Source: Flavobacteriales bacterium
GTDB lineage: Bacteria; Bacteroidota; Bacteroidia; Flavobacteriales_F; PHOS-HE28
NCBI GenBank assembly: GCA_020847755.1
Contig: JADLBK010000151.1
Span: 1 to 33,380 of the forward strand
DNA length: 33,380 nt
Reading direction: 5' to 3'
Shown here: positions 29,713 to 33,380 of the stretch, in pieces
Position numbering within the stretch: position 1 is the first letter of the stretch
Layout: every line of letters starts with the position of its first letter
Notes under the pieces: model-generated
Databases searched by the model: none
What the model saw: only the letters and a program-made list of their open reading frames with translations
What the model was told of the DNA's origin: nothing
Position numbers and translations under genes: made by a program

Positions 29713-30486
29713 TCATTCCAGAGGCCTGAACACCCGGGTCTCCGCATCGAACCGCAGCCCGTCCACGGCGAAGGCTCCCGCGATCGCACCGCTCCGTACG
29801 GCCTCCTCGGGAGCTCCATGGAAGTGAGTGCCGTCCCGTCCAAGGACAAGCACCGCATCGGTGCTGTCCAACGCCTGCTGCAGGTCGTGCGTGGCCAGCA
29901 GCACGGTCAGTCCGCGGTCACGGGCGATGGTGCGCAGCAGCTGCATCAGCACCGCGCGCTGGCTCACGTCCAGATAGGCCGTCGGTTCGTCAAGCAGCAG
30001 CACCGGCGCGTCCTGCGCCAGGGCGCGGGCGATCAGCACACGCTGTGCCTCCCCGTCGCTGAGCTCGTTGAACGATCGGGAGGCCAGCTCCACGGTGCGG
30101 GTCTGCTCCATCGCCTGGAGGACCTGCGCTTCATCACCAGCCTGTACGCGGAACCAGCCCGCGCTCCACGGCACACGACCGAGGCGCACCACCTCTTCCG
30201 CGCGCATCAGGCCGGTGCGCGGGCGGTGGGCCAGCACCACGGCCACTTGGCGGGCCCGATCGCGCTCCATCATGCCGTGCACCGGTCGATCGTTCAGCAG
30301 GACACGTCCGGAGATCGGCGGCAGCGCCCCTGAAAGGGTCCGCAACAGCGTGGACTTGCCCGACCCGTTGTTGCCCAGCAGGGCCGTGACGGTGCCCGGC
30401 CGCAGGAGCACGTCCAGCGCGGGGCGCAGCGGTCTTCGCGCATGCCCGATCACCAGAGCCTCTGCATGCAACCTCGGGGTCGTCAT
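29713..30486 (-). CDS. ABC importer ATP-binding protein (FecE/BtuD/HmuV type)
   Basis: This 257-residue ATPase has Walker A GNNGSGKST, Q-loop region, signature LSDGEAQRV (variant of LSGGQ), Walker B VLLLDEPT, and H-loop LLATHDLQQAL. It resembles FecE/FhuC/BtuD/HmuV ATPases that energise import of iron chelates, haem or cobalamin. Its ATG at 30486 overlaps the stop of the upstream permease gene (ATGA), so the two form a complex and are translated together. The C-terminal tail is short. The substrate cannot be told from this subunit. Confidence 0.93.
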   Translation of the reverse strand: MTTPRLHAEALVIGHARRPLRPALDVLLRPGTVTALLGNNGSGKSTLLRTLSGALPPISGRVLLNDRPVHGMMERDRARQVAVVLAHRPRTGLMRAEEVVRLGRVPWSAGWFRVQAGDEAQVLQAMEQTRTVELASRSFNELSDGEAQRVLIARALAQDAPVLLLDEPTAYLDVSQRAVLMQLLRTIARDRGLTVLLATHDLQQALDSTDAVLVLGRDGTHFHGAPEEAVRSGAIAGAFAVDGLRFDAETRVFRPLE

Positions 30487-31496
30487 CCGGTGGCCATTCG
30501 TGCCCAACGGCGTCCGCTCCACAGCACCCACACCACCACCGGTGCGCCGATCAGCGAGGTGATGGCGTTGAGCGGCAATCCGTCCACGCGGCGTACCAGG
30601 ATGTCACAGGCCAGCGCCAGCAGGGCGCCGAGCAGGGCGCTGCCGGGCAGGATCAGGCCGTGGTCCGCCGAGCGAAGCACCGCTCGGGCCAGGTGCGGGG
30701 TGGCCAGCCCGATGAAGGCGATGGGGCCGCAGAACGCGGTGGACGCGCCGGCCATGAGGCCGGTGGCCAGGATCAGGCGGGTGCGCGCGGCACGCACCCC
30801 CACGCCCATGGACCGGGCATACTCCTCCCCGAGCAGCAGGGCATCCAACACGCGGACGTGCCCCAGGGCCAGGAGCAGCCCGGCGGCGATGGGCAGCACG
30901 AGCCACGGCATCCGGTCCAGGCCCACGCCGGCGAAGGAGCCCATGCCCCACAGCACGAAGCCCCGCAGGGAGCCCTCACCGGCCGCCACTTCAAGCACGC
31001 TGACGAGCGCGCCACCGAGGTGCCCCACCATGAGGCCCACGATGAGGAGCGTGACCGGATCCCCCAGACGGCGGTCGGCGAACACGATGCCCGCCAGCAC
31101 CACCAGCGCACCGGCGAAGGCGGCCAATAGAAGCGCACCATCGGCCGCGGTCCCCAGCGCTGCGGAAAGGCCGGGCACCAGCAGGATCAGGGCCGCGCCC
31201 AACCCCGCACCGGAGCTGACGCCCAGCACGCTCGGGCCCGCCAGCGGATTGGCGAATAGCGTCTGCATCACCGCCCCGCTGCACGCCAGGGCCGCACCCA
31301 CCATGAGGGCCGTCATCGCAGAGGGAAGTCGGACATCGCGCACCACCGCGACCAGCACCGGATCGACGTCGGATAGGCCGAGCAGCGCATGCACGACCTC
31401 ACGTGTCGGGACCGCGACCGGCCCCGTGCCCAGGTGCAGCAGCAGCAGGGCCAGCAGCGCGAGGAGCGCGGCGACCAGAGCACCGACGGGACGCAT
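30483..31496 (-). CDS. FecCD/BtuC-family ABC importer permease
   Basis: This 337-residue inner-membrane permease has about nine or ten helices. Family segments are VRDVRLPSAMTALMVGAALACSG being split across about residues 57-80, then ANPLAGPSVLGVSSGAGLGA, LWGMGSF, and the coupling segment GPIAFIGLATPHLARAV that contacts the ATPase. This family imports siderophores, haem or vitamin B12 and normally works with a periplasmic binding protein, which is not in the window. The TATGTTTG promoter element ends four bases before ATG 31496, which makes that start convincing. The cobalamin riboswitch at 2590-2795 shows that the organism regulates B12 uptake, but nothing links it directly to this operon. 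Confidence 0.93.
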   Translation of the reverse strand: MRPVGALVAALLALLALLLLHLGTGPVAVPTREVVHALLGLSDVDPVLVAVVRDVRLPSAMTALMVGAALACSGAVMQTLFANPLAGPSVLGVSSGAGLGAALILLVPGLSAALGTAADGALLLAAFAGALVVLAGIVFADRRLGDPVTLLIVGLMVGHLGGALVSVLEVAAGEGSLRGFVLWGMGSFAGVGLDRMPWLVLPIAAGLLLALGHVRVLDALLLGEEYARSMGVGVRAARTRLILATGLMAGASTAFCGPIAFIGLATPHLARAVLRSADHGLILPGSALLGALLALACDILVRRVDGLPLNAITSLIGAPVVVWVLWSGRRWARMATG

Positions 31497-31500
31497 CGGG

Positions 31501-31557
31501 CAAACATACGGCCCTGCGGGAGGGCGGTCCGGCATGCGGTTCGCTATGCCATCTTCG
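31501..31557. promoter_or_regulatory. Divergent promoters of the ABC permease and the TPR lipoprotein
   Basis: On the minus strand TATGTTTG (31501-31508) is a perfect match four bases before ATG 31496. On the plus strand CATCTTCG (31550-31557) matches at six of eight positions and is four bases before ATG 31562. Both would give leaderless transcripts. Confidence 0.5.
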
Positions 31558-31561
31558 CACC

Positions 31562-32689
31562 ATGCGTTCGTTGCTCCCCCTCCTGTTCGTGCTGGCCGCC
31601 TGTTCGGGTGTCGGTCGCCTGGCGAAGGAGGGCGAACGCTCCGAACAGGCCGGCGATCCCGAAGGCGCATACGCCTCCTACCGCACCGCGATGCTGGAGC
31701 GACCGGGACATGCCAGGGCGCGTGCCGGTGCGCAGCGGACCGGACAACAGATGATCCTTCAGCTGGAGGCCGCGGCGTCAAGCGCCTTCCTCGCCGGTGA
31801 CCACGAGCTGGGCGAGCAGCGGTGGCGCACCTTGAACGAATTCGCCACACGCGCTTCCGTGGAAGGGCTCGTCCTGCGGCGGGATCCGCAGGTGGAAGAG
31901 CGGCGTCTGCAGGCCCGGCGATCGCATGTGGCGGGCTTGTACGACCGTGCGGTGCAGGCCTTCGAGGAGGAACGCTTCCTGCCGTGCCGCGAGCTCCTGA
32001 ACGAGGTGCTGACCCTGGAGCCCGACCACGCCGAAGCCCCGCACCTGCGTCGCATGGCCGAACTGGAGCCGAAGTACCGCCTGGCCCGCAGGGCCTACGA
32101 GGAAGGCCGCTGGCGCGAGGCCCATTCCGGCCTTGACGCGGTGCTCGCCGAAGATCCCGCGTACAAGGATGCCCGTTCGCTGCGCGATGCGGCCCGCTCG
32201 AACGCCGGGTACACCCTGGCCCTGGTGGCGGTGGAGGAGCAGGGCGTGGCCGCACGCGCCACCTATGCGGCCCGGGTGAACGGTGTGCCCCCCGCCCTTG
32301 CCACCGCCATCAAGGAGGAGCTTCTGGCCCTGCGCGACCCGTTCATGGTGCTGGTGGCCCGGGAGCAGACCGAAGCCCTGCTCGCCGAACAGCAGCGCGC
32401 GCTGGACGGCATCCATGACGAGCGCTCCGCCGCGCGGGCCGGCCAGCTGTTGGGCGCCCGCTACGTGCTGATGACCAAGCTGCTGCGGTATGAGGAAGGC
32501 CTCGGGAGGCACCTGGAGATGCAGGTGAACCTGATGGACGCCAGCACCGGCCGCATCCACCGGTCGGAGCTCGTGCATGTGGCCAAGCAGGACCTGGGCC
32601 GGGGCGCCTCCGTGCGCAGCCTGCTGATCGCCAGGGCGGCCGAACGCGCCGCAGCACTGCTCAAGGGGTTCGACCCCGAGGCCCCCTAG
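31562..32689 (+). CDS. TPR-containing lipoprotein
   Basis: This 375-residue protein has a lipobox signal (MRSLLPLLFVLAACSG, Cys at 14) and then TPR-like helix pairs: AGDPEGAYASYRTAMLERPG, FEEERFLPCRELLNEVLTLE and YEEGRWREAHSGLDAVLAED. The C-terminal part (QLLGARYVLMTKLLRYEEG, then MQVNLMDASTGRIHRSE) resembles a CsgG/FlgO-like domain often found in outer-membrane lipoproteins. It is probably anchored to a membrane and faces the periplasm or surface. Its role is unknown. The ATG at 31562 is preferred because a promoter-like element ends four bases before it. The stop overlaps that of the convergent gene. Confidence 0.78.
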   Translation: MRSLLPLLFVLAACSGVGRLAKEGERSEQAGDPEGAYASYRTAMLERPGHARARAGAQRTGQQMILQLEAAASSAFLAGDHELGEQRWRTLNEFATRASVEGLVLRRDPQVEERRLQARRSHVAGLYDRAVQAFEEERFLPCRELLNEVLTLEPDHAEAPHLRRMAELEPKYRLARRAYEEGRWREAHSGLDAVLAEDPAYKDARSLRDAARSNAGYTLALVAVEEQGVAARATYAARVNGVPPALATAIKEELLALRDPFMVLVAREQTEALLAEQQRALDGIHDERSAARAGQLLGARYVLMTKLLRYEEGLGRHLEMQVNLMDASTGRIHRSELVHVAKQDLGRGASVRSLLIARAAERAAALLKGFDPEAP

Positions 32690-32925
32690 TGGAAGTTCGC
32701 CGGGCCGCAGTAGAGCACGGCCAGCGAGGCGCCGCCCCAGCTGGTGCCGATGCCGATGCCCCCCACGGTCAACGCGCACAGCACCGGGGCTGCGGCGCCA
32801 ATGATGATCCACACCCGCTTGGGTTCATCGATCGGATCGCCCTGCCCGGAACGAAGCCGTTGGAAACAGGCGCAGCCCACCGCGAAGCCGGCCAGCTCGA
32901 AGACCAGGTGCAGCAGGTGGTGCAT
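32686..32925 (-). CDS. Small two-helix membrane protein
   Basis: This 79-residue protein begins MHHLLHLVFELAGFAVGCAC, has a first hydrophobic helix at about 4-20 and a second (WIIIGAAAPVLCALTVGGIG) at about 38-58, and ends in GPANFH. The pattern recalls the N-terminal part of Lgt-like membrane proteins (an opening hydrophobic E-x-x-G-F helix, then R-W-I-I-I-G-A), but the frame stops far too early for a full enzyme. It could be a truncated relative or a separate small protein. ATG 32925 is supported by CATCTTCG on the minus strand, eight bases upstream. Its stop and that of the TPR gene share the bases CTAG. Confidence 0.5.
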   Translation of the reverse strand: MHHLLHLVFELAGFAVGCACFQRLRSGQGDPIDEPKRVWIIIGAAAPVLCALTVGGIGIGTSWGGASLAVLYCGPANFH

Positions 32926-32933
32926 CGTTGCAC

Positions 32934-32960
32934 CGAAGATGGGGAGGAACGCCATCTTTG
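32934..32960. promoter_or_regulatory. Divergent promoter elements for the membrane protein and the VOC protein
   Basis: CATCTTCG on the minus strand (32934-32941) and CATCTTTG on the plus strand (32953-32960) lie back to back, separated by 11 bases. They end eight and five bases before their respective ATGs. Confidence 0.45.
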
Positions 32961-32965
32961 ATGAT

Positions 32966-33358
32966 ATGCAAGCCGAGTTCATCCTCTACGTGCAGGTCCA
33001 AGAGCGCAGCCGCGACCTGTATCGCGTGCTGCTCGACCGGGATCCAGTGCTCGACGTGCCCGGCATGTCGGCGTTCGACCTGGGCGGCTGCACGTTGGGC
33101 TTGATGCCTTCCAGCGGCATCGCGCGCATCATCAGTCCGGCGCTGCCACATCCCGATCAGGGACACGGCGTGCCGCGCTGCGAGCTCTACCTCCGTGTGG
33201 CCGACCTGCCTGCGGCGATCCTGCGCGCGGAACAGGCCGGGCTCACCGTCATCTCAGCAGCCGCGGACCGCGATTGGGGCGACCGTGTGGCCTACTTCGC
33301 AGACCCGGATGGGCACGTGATCGCGCTGGCCGAATCCCTGACGCGTCAGCAAGGCTGA
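32966..33358 (+). CDS. VOC/glyoxalase-superfamily protein
   Basis: This 130-residue protein has two beta-alpha-beta-beta-beta modules. The first opens with AEFILYVQVQERSRDLYRVL, and the second contains CELYLRVADLPAAILRAEQAG. The C-terminal VAYFADPDGHVIALAE is the usual VOC ending, with a metal-ligand-like Glu. The family includes glyoxalases, fosfomycin-resistance enzymes and dioxygenases, so the reaction is not predictable; the first module has an unusual GMSAFDLGGCTLGLMPS. The ATG at 32966 is chosen because the promoter-like element ends five bases upstream and the frame before it is not protein-like. Confidence 0.82.
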   Translation: MQAEFILYVQVQERSRDLYRVLLDRDPVLDVPGMSAFDLGGCTLGLMPSSGIARIISPALPHPDQGHGVPRCELYLRVADLPAAILRAEQAGLTVISAAADRDWGDRVAYFADPDGHVIALAESLTRQQG

Positions 33359-33369
33359 ACGAACGGACC

Positions 33370-33380
33370 ATGAAGATCCC
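33370..33380 (+). CDS. Possible start of the next gene, truncated by the window
   Basis: An ATG (ATG AAG ATC) 12 bases after the VOC stop may begin another gene in the same operon. Only three full codons are visible, so nothing more can be said. Confidence 0.2.

Overview
The window looks like chromosome from a GC-rich member of the Bacteroidota, most likely a Flavobacteriales-type organism. The evidence is as follows. A C-terminal type IX secretion (T9SS) sorting domain is present. There is a Bacteroidota-type EF-G paralogue and a DUF349 multi-repeat protein. Many genes are preceded by the Bacteroidota promoter -7 element TAnnTTTG, usually without a Shine-Dalgarno sequence. There is no rRNA, CRISPR array, insertion sequence or prophage.

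Layout. (1) 1-1200: edge of an unidentified gene, a PIN-toxin/antitoxin pair, and a tRNA-Thr. (2) 1205-4785: a T9SS-sorted beta-propeller protein under a cobalamin riboswitch (probably a BtuG-like B12-binding surface protein), a GNAT acetyltransferase, a small outer-membrane barrel and a small hypothetical protein. (3) 4847-10236: an EF-G paralogue that has lost the catalytic His, a flavin-dependent halogenase-like oxidoreductase and a secreted M1 peptidase. (4) 10304-17751: the most unusual block. A lone response regulator is divergent from an apparent operon encoding a ThiF-nitroreductase fusion (Rv1355c type), a protein resembling GNAT-type N-acyl synthases, a 7TMR-DISM sensor kinase and a REC-PAS-histidine kinase hybrid. 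(5) 18462-24872: the phenylacetyl-CoA epoxidase locus, with paaE divergent from paaABCD, then paaG and a second enoyl-CoA hydratase. paaA carries an in-frame TAG, a heptad-repeat palindrome lies between paaA and paaB, and a broken HicB gene plus an intact VapBC-like pair sit between paaD and paaG. (6) 24974-33380: a SpoIIE phosphatase, DUF349 protein, thioesterase, DUF6265 lipoprotein, MscL, a FecCD-type ABC importer pair, a TPR lipoprotein, a small membrane protein and a VOC protein.

How the genes may work together. The block 4 genes look like a signalling unit: two putative small-molecule-modifying enzymes are co-transcribed with a membrane receptor kinase and a second kinase, and a related response regulator is divergent. 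This is inference. The paa genes encode ring epoxidation and isomerisation of phenylacetyl-CoA, but as written PaaA is truncated between its two iron-binding halves. The riboswitch-controlled propeller and the FecCD/ATPase pair could both serve B12 or iron-chelate uptake; no periplasmic binding protein or TonB receptor is in the window.

Limits: all family assignments come from reading motifs and translated sequence by eye. No database search, structure prediction or folding program was run.
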